This document shows positions 26,492 to 36,200 of a stretch of 64,000 bases of DNA, piece after piece (the stretch's first letter is position 1; every line of letters starts with the position of its first letter). Origin of the DNA: Gammaproteobacteria bacterium. GTDB taxonomy: Bacteria; Pseudomonadota; Gammaproteobacteria; Natronospirales; REEB76. Location of the stretch: positions 92,733-156,732 of the forward strand of contig DAHUYB010000053.1 of the NCBI GenBank assembly GCA_027315405.1. Reading direction: 5' to 3'. The position numbers and the translations under genes are program-made. Below the pieces are notes generated by a model, which had not been told where the DNA came from, did not search any database, and saw only the letters and a list, made by a program, of their open reading frames with translations.

Positions 26492-26554
26492 CAGGTTTTA
26501 AATATCGAAGTATTTAAATATGCAAAAACTTATGAATACCGATAGGAGCTATCG

Positions 26555-27652
26555 ATGAACATACAGCCGCTTTTGACCCCGGTGAAGCTCGGGTGTTATC
26601 AGTTGCCGAACCGCGTGGTGATGGCCCCCATGACGCGCTCGCGCGCCTACAACCGCGATCGGGCACCCACGGAACTGCATGCCGAATATTACGCGCAACG
26701 CGCTTCCGCCGGACTCATCATCACCGAGGGCAGCCAGATTTCTCCCCAAGGCGTGGGTTACATCCATACACCGGGCATCCATTCGGAGGCGCAGATCCGC
26801 GGCTGGAGGAAAGTGACAGAGGCCGTACACGCGCGCAGCGGGCGCGTATTCCTGCAACTCTGGCACGTGGGTTATGTTTCCCACCCGGATTTTCATAATG
26901 GCACGCTGCCGGTAGCGCCTTCGGCCATCAATCCCAACACCAAGTCGTTTACGCCGCTGGGCCTCAAGGACACGATCACGCCACGCGCACTCGAAACTTC
27001 GGAAGTAAGGGCCGTCGCACAGGATTACGTGCGGGCAGCTGCTAATGCCATGGCGGCGGGTTTCGATGGCGTGGAGATACACGGCGCCAATGGCTATCTC
27101 GTCGAACAATTCTTGCGTGATGGCAGCAACCGGCGCACCGACGAGTACGGCGGCGATATCCCCAAGCGCGCGCGCTTCCTGTTTGAAATCTTGGACGGGG
27201 TGAGTGACGCCATCGGCAGCGAGCGTGTGGGCGTGCGTTTGTCGCCGGCCAATACCTGGAACGTGCCGGCGGATTCGGATACCCGCGCGCTCTACGACTT
27301 TGTCATCGGTGCATTGTCAGGTTATGAACTGGCCTATCTGCACTTGCGCGAGTCCCAAGGCGATCTCTCCGCCATTGCCAACATGGTAACCAACGTAAGC
27401 GAGCATTACCGCACGGTGTATCGCGGCACGCTCATCACCAACACCGGTTACGACCGGGAACGGGGTAACGAAGTGATTCGCAAGGGTCAGGCGGATCTGG
27501 TGGCCTATGGCATGCCGTTCATCGCCAACCCCGACCTGGTAGAACGGTTTCGTATGCAGGCGCCACTTGCCCGGGCGGACCAGAATACTTTTTACCAGGG
27601 TGGTGCCAAAGGTTACGTGGATTATCCGCCGTATCAGGCTGAAGCGGCCTGA
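26555..27652 (+). CDS. Old Yellow Enzyme-family alkene reductase
   Basis: A 365-residue FMN enzyme of the OYE class like NemA. Substrate-binding HGAN (His176, Asn179) is followed by GYLVEQFLRDGSNRRTDEYG, and MAPMTRSRA and QLWHVGYVSHP are conserved N-terminal parts. It reduces the C=C bond of enones, maleimides or nitro compounds with NAD(P)H. TAGGAGC precedes the ATG. The ArsR regulator gene is upstream and GST and FMN reductase genes are downstream, so a role in clearing reactive electrophiles is likely. Confidence 0.92.
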   Translation: MNIQPLLTPVKLGCYQLPNRVVMAPMTRSRAYNRDRAPTELHAEYYAQRASAGLIITEGSQISPQGVGYIHTPGIHSEAQIRGWRKVTEAVHARSGRVFLQLWHVGYVSHPDFHNGTLPVAPSAINPNTKSFTPLGLKDTITPRALETSEVRAVAQDYVRAAANAMAAGFDGVEIHGANGYLVEQFLRDGSNRRTDEYGGDIPKRARFLFEILDGVSDAIGSERVGVRLSPANTWNVPADSDTRALYDFVIGALSGYELAYLHLRESQGDLSAIANMVTNVSEHYRTVYRGTLITNTGYDRERGNEVIRKGQADLVAYGMPFIANPDLVERFRMQAPLARADQNTFYQGGAKGYVDYPPYQAEAA

Positions 27653-27729
27653 GCCTGTGACTTGTAATTAGTTCTTTCCACACGCGAGTGTTGACTTAAT
27701 TCTTGAAACCCTATCAAAGGAGTCCTGTT

Positions 27730-28332
27730 ATGAAACTGTATTACTCCCCGAGCGCCTGCTCCATGGCTCCGCACATTGTCATGCGCGAACTCGGCTTGTC
27801 GTTCGAGGCGGTGCAAGTGGATCTCAAGACCCACAGGCTTGCCGATGGCACGGACTATTACCAGATCAACCCCAAGGGCTATGTGCCGGCGCTGCAACTG
27901 GAAGATGGTTCGCTGCTGACGGAAGACGCAGCCATCCTGCAGTATCTGGGCGACCGCAAGCCCGGATTGCTGGCCGCGCCCGGCAGCATGGAGCGTTACC
28001 GCACTATCGAATGGCTAACCTTTATCAGCAGCGAACTGCACAAGGGCTTCAGCCCTTTGTTTAACGGCGACATGCCGGAGGCCGCGAAGAAGATATTCCT
28101 GGATAAACTGAAAAACCGCTTTGCGCTGCTGGACAAGCATCTGGCCAGTCATGAGTTTTTAATGGGCAAGCAGTTCACGGTAGCGGACGCTTATGCATTC
28201 ACCATTCTGAACTGGACAAACTTCCTGAACGTGGACCTGAGCCCGTGGAAGAACATCGAGGCTTACATGAATCGCATGACCGCGCGCCCCAAGGTACGCG
28301 AGACCATTCACGCCGAGAAGTTGGCGGCCTGA
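27730..28332 (+). CDS. Glutathione S-transferase, beta class
   Basis: A 200-residue GST. The N-terminal thioredoxin fold carries MKLYYSPSACSMAPHI with Cys10, the catalytic Cys of bacterial beta-class enzymes, and the glutathione site LTEDAAILQYL. The C-terminal domain has the helix with NxxD (VADAYAF). It conjugates or reduces electrophiles using glutathione. AAAGGAG seven bases before the ATG at 27730 sets the start. It lies third in the ArsR gene group. Confidence 0.9.
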   Translation: MKLYYSPSACSMAPHIVMRELGLSFEAVQVDLKTHRLADGTDYYQINPKGYVPALQLEDGSLLTEDAAILQYLGDRKPGLLAAPGSMERYRTIEWLTFISSELHKGFSPLFNGDMPEAAKKIFLDKLKNRFALLDKHLASHEFLMGKQFTVADAYAFTILNWTNFLNVDLSPWKNIEAYMNRMTARPKVRETIHAEKLAA

Positions 28333-28417
28333 CGGTTTCCTCGGCACCCTCTCCGCTATGCCGGGTGGGTCGGGGATCATGTCTTGAAAAACACTGTTCA
28401 ACACCGGAGAGAAGCAA

Positions 28418-28981
28418 ATGAAACCAAAAGTTGCCGTTATCATCGGAAGCACGCGCCCGGGCCGCAACGGCGAGGCCGTGGCTAAATGGGTTTACGAAAT
28501 CGCGCAGCGGCGCACGGACGCCGAATTCGAGCTGGTGGATATTGCCGATTACCATCTGCCGCACCTGGATGAACCTGTTCCGCCCTCGCTGCACCAGTAC
28601 GGCAAGCCGCACACCCATGCCTGGGCGAAAAAGATCGCCTCATTCGACGGCTTTGTGTTCGTGACGCCAGAGTACAACCACAGCACTTCCGGGGCGCTCA
28701 AGAACGCGATTGATTTTCTCTATCAGGAATGGAACAACAAGGCCGCCGGTTTTGTGAGTTACGGCAGCGCCGGCGGCGCCCGAGCCGTCGAGCATTTGCG
28801 GCTGGTGATGGCGGAATTGCAGATTGCCACGGTGCGTGCCCAGGTGATGTTGTCGCTGTTTACGGACTTCGAGAACTTCTCCGTCTTCAAACCCGCTCCG
28901 CAACATGAGGCGGAAGTCAGTCTGATGCTCGGCCAGCTTATCGCCTGGGGCAGTGCGTTGAAGAGCTTGCGCGCGGCTTGA
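28418..28981 (+). CDS. NADPH-dependent FMN reductase/quinone reductase
   Basis: A 187-residue flavodoxin-fold enzyme. FMN-binding loops GSTRPGRNGE (residues 10-19) and TPEYNHSTSGALKN, then SYGSAGGARAVEHLR, place it in the NADPH-dependent FMN reductase family that reduces quinones, azo dyes or flavin. GGAGAGAAGC lies before the ATG. As the last gene of the ArsR-OYE-GST series it would reduce quinones before they alkylate thiols. Confidence 0.88.
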   Translation: MKPKVAVIIGSTRPGRNGEAVAKWVYEIAQRRTDAEFELVDIADYHLPHLDEPVPPSLHQYGKPHTHAWAKKIASFDGFVFVTPEYNHSTSGALKNAIDFLYQEWNNKAAGFVSYGSAGGARAVEHLRLVMAELQIATVRAQVMLSLFTDFENFSVFKPAPQHEAEVSLMLGQLIAWGSALKSLRAA

Positions 28982-29233
28982 GTCTTGGGCGCCGGATGCA
29001 GGCGCAAGGCAGCGCCTGCCGACCCATAGCATGCACAATCTTGATGCGGAAATCTTCATGCAGGGCGTGAAAGCCGCGTCTGCGCAGTAAAAATTGACGT
29101 TTGCCGGGCGCATGCCACGCCCCGATCTGCGAGCCCAGCAGTTTTGTGGATCCCCATCTGATCTGGTTGCATGCCGCTGGCCCCGGTAAAGTCTATATTA
29201 TATTAAAGTGTGTCGCTGGGTTCGGAGGCGTGT

Positions 29234-29860
29234 ATGCGGGTCAACCCCATCATCGATAAATTGCGGCGGGAACATGCCGATATGCGCAGGGTGATTATCC
29301 TGATTCGCATGCAACTGGATCTGCTTGAGCGGCATGCAAATCCGGATCTCATCCTGCTGGCAAACGCACTCTACTACATGCGCAAATTTCCGAGTGTGGT
29401 GCACCATCCCAAGGAAGAACTCATCTTCGAAAAGCTGCTGGCTCGCGGCGCGCCGGTGCAGAAGGAGGTGGAACAGCTGCACCAGCAGCACCAGGAAATA
29501 TATGCACTGGAGGACAACCTGATTGAACTCACGCTCGCCATGCAGCAAGGCGATAGCCATACAGCCTCGCGCCTGCTGGAGTTCGGCCGGCATTATCTTG
29601 CCATCCAGGCACTACATGTGGAGACCGAGGAGCGGGTTCTGTTTCCAGCGGCGCTGCTGACCTTGCGTGCGTATGACTGGAAGGATATCCGCAGCAAGTC
29701 GGTGCGTATCGAGGATCCGCTGTTTGGCAATAACCCCACGGAACGCTACCGTTATCTTTATGATTATCTGTTGCGCGAGGCGGCCGATAATGGGTTGACC
29801 CTGCCAGCCACATCCCGGACTCCTGCACCCAGCTCCAACAAAACGACTTTTCCAAAGTAG
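29234..29860 (+). CDS. Hemerythrin HHE-domain protein
   Basis: A 208-residue all-helical protein. Diiron ligands fit HHE: LRREHADMRR, VVHHPKEELIF, a His in LEFGRHYL, and ALHVETEERVLFP. The last 60 residues are a polar tail. GGAGG seven bases upstream supports the ATG at 29234 over one at 29210. Hemerythrins bind O2, sense iron or oxygen, or protect iron-sulfur clusters; the role here is not shown. It converges with the SDR gene. Confidence 0.83.
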   Translation: MRVNPIIDKLRREHADMRRVIILIRMQLDLLERHANPDLILLANALYYMRKFPSVVHHPKEELIFEKLLARGAPVQKEVEQLHQQHQEIYALEDNLIELTLAMQQGDSHTASRLLEFGRHYLAIQALHVETEERVLFPAALLTLRAYDWKDIRSKSVRIEDPLFGNNPTERYRYLYDYLLREAADNGLTLPATSRTPAPSSNKTTFPK

Positions 29861-29867
29861 AGACGCA

Positions 29868-30587
29868 CTACCAGGGTATTTGCTTGCGGTCACGCCAGAA
29901 ATAACCGCTCCCGGCGAGCCGCGGCGAAGTGGCCAGCCAGACGATGGTTTCCACGCCCTTTTCGACGGAGCGACTGGCGCCTGGCCCGCCCATATCGGTG
30001 CGTACCCAGCCGGGACAGGCGGAGTTCACGCTGATGCCGCGGTCAGCGAGATCGTTGGCGAACACGCGCGTCACCACGTTGAGTGCCGCTTTGGAAATGC
30101 GATAACCCAGATAGCCACCACCCATGTCGTTGAGGGCACCCATGCCGGAAGATACGTTGACGATGCGGGCGCCTTCCGGCATCAGCGGTGCCAACGCCTG
30201 GATGAGCCGCACCGCGCCCAGGGTGTTGGTATTCAAGATTTCCATCACCGTCAGCGGCGAGACCTTGAGCGCATCGGTGGATTTCGCGCCGGCCTCGCGG
30301 GAGGATTCCGGTAAGATGCCGGCGTTGTTCACCAATACATCCACACGGCCGTGGTGCTCGCGGAGGTGATGCGCCAGCGCCAGGGCATCTTCGGTGGAGT
30401 TGACGTCCAGCTTGCGCAGTTCCACGCTGAGATTTTCCGCCTGCAGGTTACGCAGCGCTTGTGCACCGGCCTGCGGCTTGCGGGCCGTGAGCACCACATG
30501 GAACCCACGTTGCGCCAGTTGCCGGGCGGTTTCCAGACCGAGACCGCGGTTGGCACCGGTGACCACGGCGATTTTAATATCGGTCAT
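29868..30587 (-). CDS. Short-chain dehydrogenase/reductase
   Basis: A 239-residue classical SDR. NAD(P) motif TGANRGLG (10-17), NNAG, the Ser-Tyr-Lys triad (NVSSGMG, YRISK) and PGWVRTDMGG are all present. Arg just after the first Gly suggests NADPH. The group around carbonyl reductase CBR1-like bacterial enzymes has the TGANRGLG form. The ATG at 30587 follows AGGGACTCCCT; a longer start at 30689 overlaps the divergent msrA. It may reduce aldehydes or ketones. Confidence 0.87.
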   Translation of the reverse strand: MTDIKIAVVTGANRGLGLETARQLAQRGFHVVLTARKPQAGAQALRNLQAENLSVELRKLDVNSTEDALALAHHLREHHGRVDVLVNNAGILPESSREAGAKSTDALKVSPLTVMEILNTNTLGAVRLIQALAPLMPEGARIVNVSSGMGALNDMGGGYLGYRISKAALNVVTRVFANDLADRGISVNSACPGWVRTDMGGPGASRSVEKGVETIVWLATSPRLAGSGYFWRDRKQIPW

Positions 30588-30688
30588 AGGGAGTCCCTGG
30601 ATGTTTTCGAACCATTGAAATGAAAGGCAGTATGATACGGTCTCAGTAGAAGCGTAAATCCCGGGCTTGCCACCTGCGAGAATGCACA

Positions 30689-31327
<639 letters not shown>

Positions 31328-31383
31328 TTCTTCGGGGCCTGCGTTTACAGCGCTGCGTGGAATGAGCAACCAGGAGACCTGAG

Positions 31384-31947
31384 ATGTGGACCTTGCGCGG
31401 GACCGCCATCGTATTGTTTTTTCTGTGGCTGTTCCTTGACGGCGCGGTAGTTTTTCGCCGCAAGTCCGCCAAGAGCGAAAGTCGCGACCGCTTTTCCCTG
31501 TGGGCGATCATGCTGGGCAATATGGTTGCCTGGGTAGTAGGTATCTATATTGCCTATACACCCTATGGCGTCATCCGCCCCACGGTGCCCGTGCAGATCG
31601 CCGGGCTCATTGTCATGGGCATCGGTATCCTGGTGCGCTCCATCGCCATCGCCCAACTTGGCCGGTTCCACACGCCCAACGTGGCCGTGTTCGCTGATCA
31701 CCGGGTGGTGGACAGTGGCCTTTATCGTCATATCCGCCATCCAAGCTATCTGGGTGCGCTGATCGCGTTCCTGGGCTGGAGCCTGGCGCTGGGCAATTGG
31801 TTGAGCCTGTTCATCATCATGGCGCTTTCTCTTGTGGTGTATCTGTATCGCATTCACGAAGAAGAAACGGCGCTCAGCGCTTCACTCGATCAAAAATACC
31901 GTGACTATTGCCGACGAACCAAGCGGTTGATTCCCTTTATATACTGA
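31384..31947 (+). CDS. Isoprenylcysteine methyltransferase-like membrane protein
   Basis: A 187-residue membrane protein with four or five helices. The conserved SAM-binding part is at the C-terminus: RHPSYLGALIAFLGWSLAL, then RIHEEETAL and QKYRDYCRRTKRLIPFIY, which define the ICMT/PEMT-type methyltransferases. In bacteria such proteins methylate small lipids or quinone-like groups; the substrate is unknown. Confidence 0.82.
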   Translation: MWTLRGTAIVLFFLWLFLDGAVVFRRKSAKSESRDRFSLWAIMLGNMVAWVVGIYIAYTPYGVIRPTVPVQIAGLIVMGIGILVRSIAIAQLGRFHTPNVAVFADHRVVDSGLYRHIRHPSYLGALIAFLGWSLALGNWLSLFIIMALSLVVYLYRIHEEETALSASLDQKYRDYCRRTKRLIPFIY

Positions 31948-32025
31948 GCCGGATTTCGGCACCCAGTGGGCTCTGGAATATTGCCAATGCACGCATACTC
32001 TACTTCAAAACAGAATGGCACGGTG

Positions 32026-33231
32026 ATGAAATCATTCAGGATGTTCACGGCATTTTTTATTGCGACCTTAATGATATCTGTGCCGACACGCGCATTAACG
32101 GCCGCAACGCCGACCGCACCTTTTAATGTCACGGTGCCGATGGTGGTTGAAAACCACCGTCCCTATGTGGATTTTGAAATCACAGGTTCAAATGGGCGCA
32201 GATTAAAAGCGCATTTTTATGTGGATACGGGCGGCGGCGCTATTTTGCTGACTGAATCACTGGCAAAGCGTTTGGGACTCAGGACTACCGGCAAGCCGTT
32301 CCAGGAAGGAGGCAGCGCGCTTGCGCCTGCGAACCTTCCGACCTTCAGCTTGGATCACCGAGTGCTTGCACTTACCGGCGTGGCTGCGTTCATCGTGATC
32401 AAGGCCGCCGGCGGTTTGCAGGGGACCGACGCACAAGGGGCTTTCCCGGCGCGCGCATTGCGCCATTATCAGGTGGTATTCGATTATCCAGCAAGGAAAT
32501 TCACGGTTGCGACTCCCCATGCCTTAAAACCCGAAGGCATTCCCGTCAAGACCTACATCGGCGACGCAGGCATGCCGGTGGTGACGCTCGCGGTGGACGG
32601 TGCATCGCACGATTTTCTGATGGATACCGGCGGCACCTATTGCATGATCTCGGCGGCGCAGTTGGGCATCTGGGCAAAACAGCATCCTCAATGGCCGCAT
32701 GCCAGTGGAGCGTACGGTCCCGCCAACATGCTGGTCGGGCCCGGCGAAGTCCACTATGAGATGCTGCGCATCGCCGCCATGCAGTGGGGCCCTTTCGCTT
32801 TGAAACATGTCGGCGCCGTTTCCAGACCCGTGAATGCCTACGAGAAATTTATGTCCCAGATTGCAGGCAAACCCGTCATCGGCTCCATCGCCGGCAATGT
32901 GTTGCAGGCTTTTCGTGTGGATATTGATTATCCCGGAGATCAGATATATCTGGAACACACGGCTGGCATTCGTGATAAACCGTTGAACATGGTGCCTGTG
33001 ATACTGGAGCTCAAAGATAGGGGCTATGTGGTGGCCGGAACCGCCCCGGGCATGACCGCTATTCACAAAGGCGACCGATTGTTGCATGTTGGCAGGCTCG
33101 ATGCGCAGACCGCCACCCTGGCGGAAATCGTGCACGCGCTACAGGGAAAAGTAGGTATCCGTAAAAACCTGCTGATCGAGCGCGGCGGCCAGCGGCTGGA
33201 AATACAGTCAAGAGTCCGACTTATCCTGTGA
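32026..33231 (+). CDS. Secreted retropepsin-like aspartyl protease with C-terminal PDZ domain
   Basis: About 401 residues from the ATG at 32026, which begins a signal peptide (MKSFRMFTAFFIATLMISVP). Two aspartyl-type active-site loops appear: VDTGGG at 66-71 and FLMDTGGTYCM near 205, where the usual form is D-T/S-G. A PDZ-like domain ends the protein (PGMTAIHKGDRLLHVGR, then LLIERGGQRLEIQ). The double site plus PDZ resembles periplasmic clan AA proteases. Acts in the periplasm or envelope; catalytic activity is inferred from motifs. Confidence 0.75.
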   Translation: MKSFRMFTAFFIATLMISVPTRALTAATPTAPFNVTVPMVVENHRPYVDFEITGSNGRRLKAHFYVDTGGGAILLTESLAKRLGLRTTGKPFQEGGSALAPANLPTFSLDHRVLALTGVAAFIVIKAAGGLQGTDAQGAFPARALRHYQVVFDYPARKFTVATPHALKPEGIPVKTYIGDAGMPVVTLAVDGASHDFLMDTGGTYCMISAAQLGIWAKQHPQWPHASGAYGPANMLVGPGEVHYEMLRIAAMQWGPFALKHVGAVSRPVNAYEKFMSQIAGKPVIGSIAGNVLQAFRVDIDYPGDQIYLEHTAGIRDKPLNMVPVILELKDRGYVVAGTAPGMTAIHKGDRLLHVGRLDAQTATLAEIVHALQGKVGIRKNLLIERGGQRLEIQSRVRLIL

Positions 33232-33278
33232 TATACACCGCTTGGTTTGCCGGCCCAGCCGGGTGTAGTTTGTAGCTC

Positions 33279-36200
33279 ATGGCACTTGAGTATTTCCATC
33301 CCGCCACCGTTGCGTGGTTTCGCAAGACCTTCGTCACGCCCACCGAAGCGCAGGCTGCGGCCTGGCCCGCCATCCACGAAGGCCGGGATACACTCATCGC
33401 CGCGCCCACCGGCTCCGGCAAGACCCTGGCGGCATTTCTGGCCGCCATTGATGACCTGATCAAGCAAGGACTGACCCATGGCTTGAGGGACGAATGCAGC
33501 GTGCTGTACATCTCGCCGCTCAAGGCCCTGTCCAACGATATCCAGAAGAACCTGCAGCAGCCACTGGAAGGCATCCGTAACCAGCTGCTTGAATCGGGGC
33601 TGCCGGACGTGGATATCCGCGCGCTGGTGCGCAGCGGCGATACCCCGCAAGCGGAGCGCGAGCGCATGCGCCGCACCCCCCCGCACATTCTGGTGACTAC
33701 GCCGGAATCGCTGTACATCCTGCTGACCTCGGATTCCGGCCGCAAAATGTTAAGCACCGTACGCACTGTGATCGTGGATGAAATCCACGCGCTCGCCGGC
33801 AACAAGCGCGGCGCGCACCTGGCGCTCTCATTGGAACGTTTGGCGGCGCTGACAGCGGTACCCGCAGTGCGTATCGGTCTGTCCGCAACCCAGAAACCCA
33901 TCGAAGAAGTGGCGCAGTTCCTCACCGGTGCAAACGCAAGCTGCACTATCATCGATACCGGCCATGTGCGTGAGCGCCGGCTGCATCTGGAGTTGCCGCG
34001 TTCGCCGCTGGCGCCGGTGATGGCCAACGAGATTTGGTCGGAAATCTACGAGCGTCTGGCGGAGTTGATCCGTGCCCACCGTACCACGCTGATTTTCGTC
34101 AACAACCGCCGCTTGGCGGAACGCGCTGCGCGGCATCTGGCCGAGCGTATCGGCGAGCAACAGGTGACCGCCCATCACGGCAGTCTGGCGCGCGCCCATC
34201 GGCTGGACGCGGAACAGCGCCTCAAGCGCGGCGAACTCAAGGCGCTGGTGGCCACCGCCTCGCTGGAGCTGGGTATCGACATCGGTGACGTTGATCTGGT
34301 GTGTCAGCTGGGTTCGCCCCGCAGCATCAGCGCATTTTTGCAGCGCGTCGGCCGATCCGGCCATGCCGTGGGCGCGTTGCCGGAAGGCCGCTTGTTCCCG
34401 CTGTCGCGGGACGATCTGGTGGAATGCACGGCATTGCTGGATTGCGTGCGCCGCGGCGAACTCGATGCCCTGCGGGTGCTGGATGCGCCGCTGGACGTGC
34501 TGGCGCAGCAGATCGTCGCTGAAGTGGCTTGCCGCGAATGGGATGAAGCGCAACTGTTTGAGTGCCTACGGCGCGCCTGGCCGTATCGTTATCTGAAACG
34601 CGAGGACTACACCGAGGTGGTGCGCATGCTGGCGGAGGGCTTTTCAACCGGCCGCGGGCGGCGCAGCGCCTACCTGCATCGCGACGCGGTCAACGGCAAG
34701 CTGCGCGGCCGGCGCAGCGCCAAGCTCGTGGCGGTCACCAACGGCGGCGCGATTCCCGATCAGTTCGATTACGAGGTGCTGCTCATGCCTGCGGGCCTGC
34801 GCATCGGTTCCCTCAACGAGGATTTTGCCTTCGAGAGCATTCCTGGCGACATTTTCCAGCTGGGCAATACCAGCTACCGCATGCTCAAGGTCGAGCAGGG
34901 CCGGGTGCTGGTGGAGGACGCCAAGGGCGCGCCGCCCAACATTCCTTTCTGGTTCGGCGAGGCGCCGGCGCGCAGCGCGGAACTCTCGGCCGCGGTAGCG
35001 CGCTTGCGCGCCACCGCCAATGAACAGTTGGCAGCCGGTAAGGACCTGAGCGTCTGGTTGGCGCATGACCTGGGACTGGATGCAGCCACCGCCGGCCAGC
35101 TCACGGAATATCTGACGACCGCCCATGCCGCGCTGTCGGTGCTGCCTACCCAGGACACGGTTGTGTTCGAGCGTTTCTTCGATGAGGCCGGCGATCAGCA
35201 TTTCGTGATTCATTCGCCCTTCGGGGCGCGCGTCAACCGCGCCTGGGGGCTGGCGCTCAGGAAACGTTTTTGCCACAAATTCAATTTTGAATTGCAGGCC
35301 GCGGCACTCGAAGACACCATCGTGCTGTCACTCGGACCGACCCACAGCTTCCCGCTCGAAGAACCGGCGCACTACTTGAGTCCGGCGACGGCACTGGACG
35401 TGCTGCAGCAGGCAGTGCTGGCGGCACCCATGTTCGGCACCCGCTGGCGCTGGGTCACCACCACGGCCTTGGCGGTGCGCCGCAACCGCAACGGCCGGCG
35501 CACGCCGCCCGCGTTCCAGCGCGCCGACGCCCAGGACCTGGTGGCGGTGGTGTTTCCCGACCAATTAGCCTGTGCGGAAAATCTCAGCGGCGCCATCGAG
35601 GTACCGGAGCATCCGCTGGTACGACAGACATTGAATGACTGTCTGCACGAAGTCATGGACGCCGACGGATTTCTGCGGCTGCTCGAAGGTTTGCAGGACG
35701 GCACCCTGAAAGTGGTGGCGCGGGATCTGGCCGCACCTTCGCCCCTGGCCCAGGAGATTTTATCGGCACGCCCGTATGCGTTCCTGGACGACGCCCCCGC
35801 GGAAGAGCGCCGCACGCTGGCGGTGCAATCCCGCGGCGTGCTGAGTCTCGAAGAAAGCGGTTCGCTGGCGGCGCTCGATCCCGAGACCATCGCGCGGGTG
35901 CGCGCGGAGATCTGGCCCGAGGCGCGCGACGCTGACGAGTTACATGACGCGCTCACAGTGCTGGGGTTTCTTACAGAGGAAGAGGGCAGACACAGTTCAA
36001 CCTGGCAGCCTCTTTTGAATGAGCTGATTGCTACGAAGCGCGCCACACGGGTGCGGCTGAATGCCGACCCTACTTTCTGGGCCGCCGCCGAACGCTTGCA
36101 GGAATTGCTGGCGGTTTATCCCGAAGCGGCACTCGATCCGGTGATTGAGCCGGTCGCGGAAGCGGATGGCCAAACCTTGTCGCGCGAAAGCGCGCTGCGC

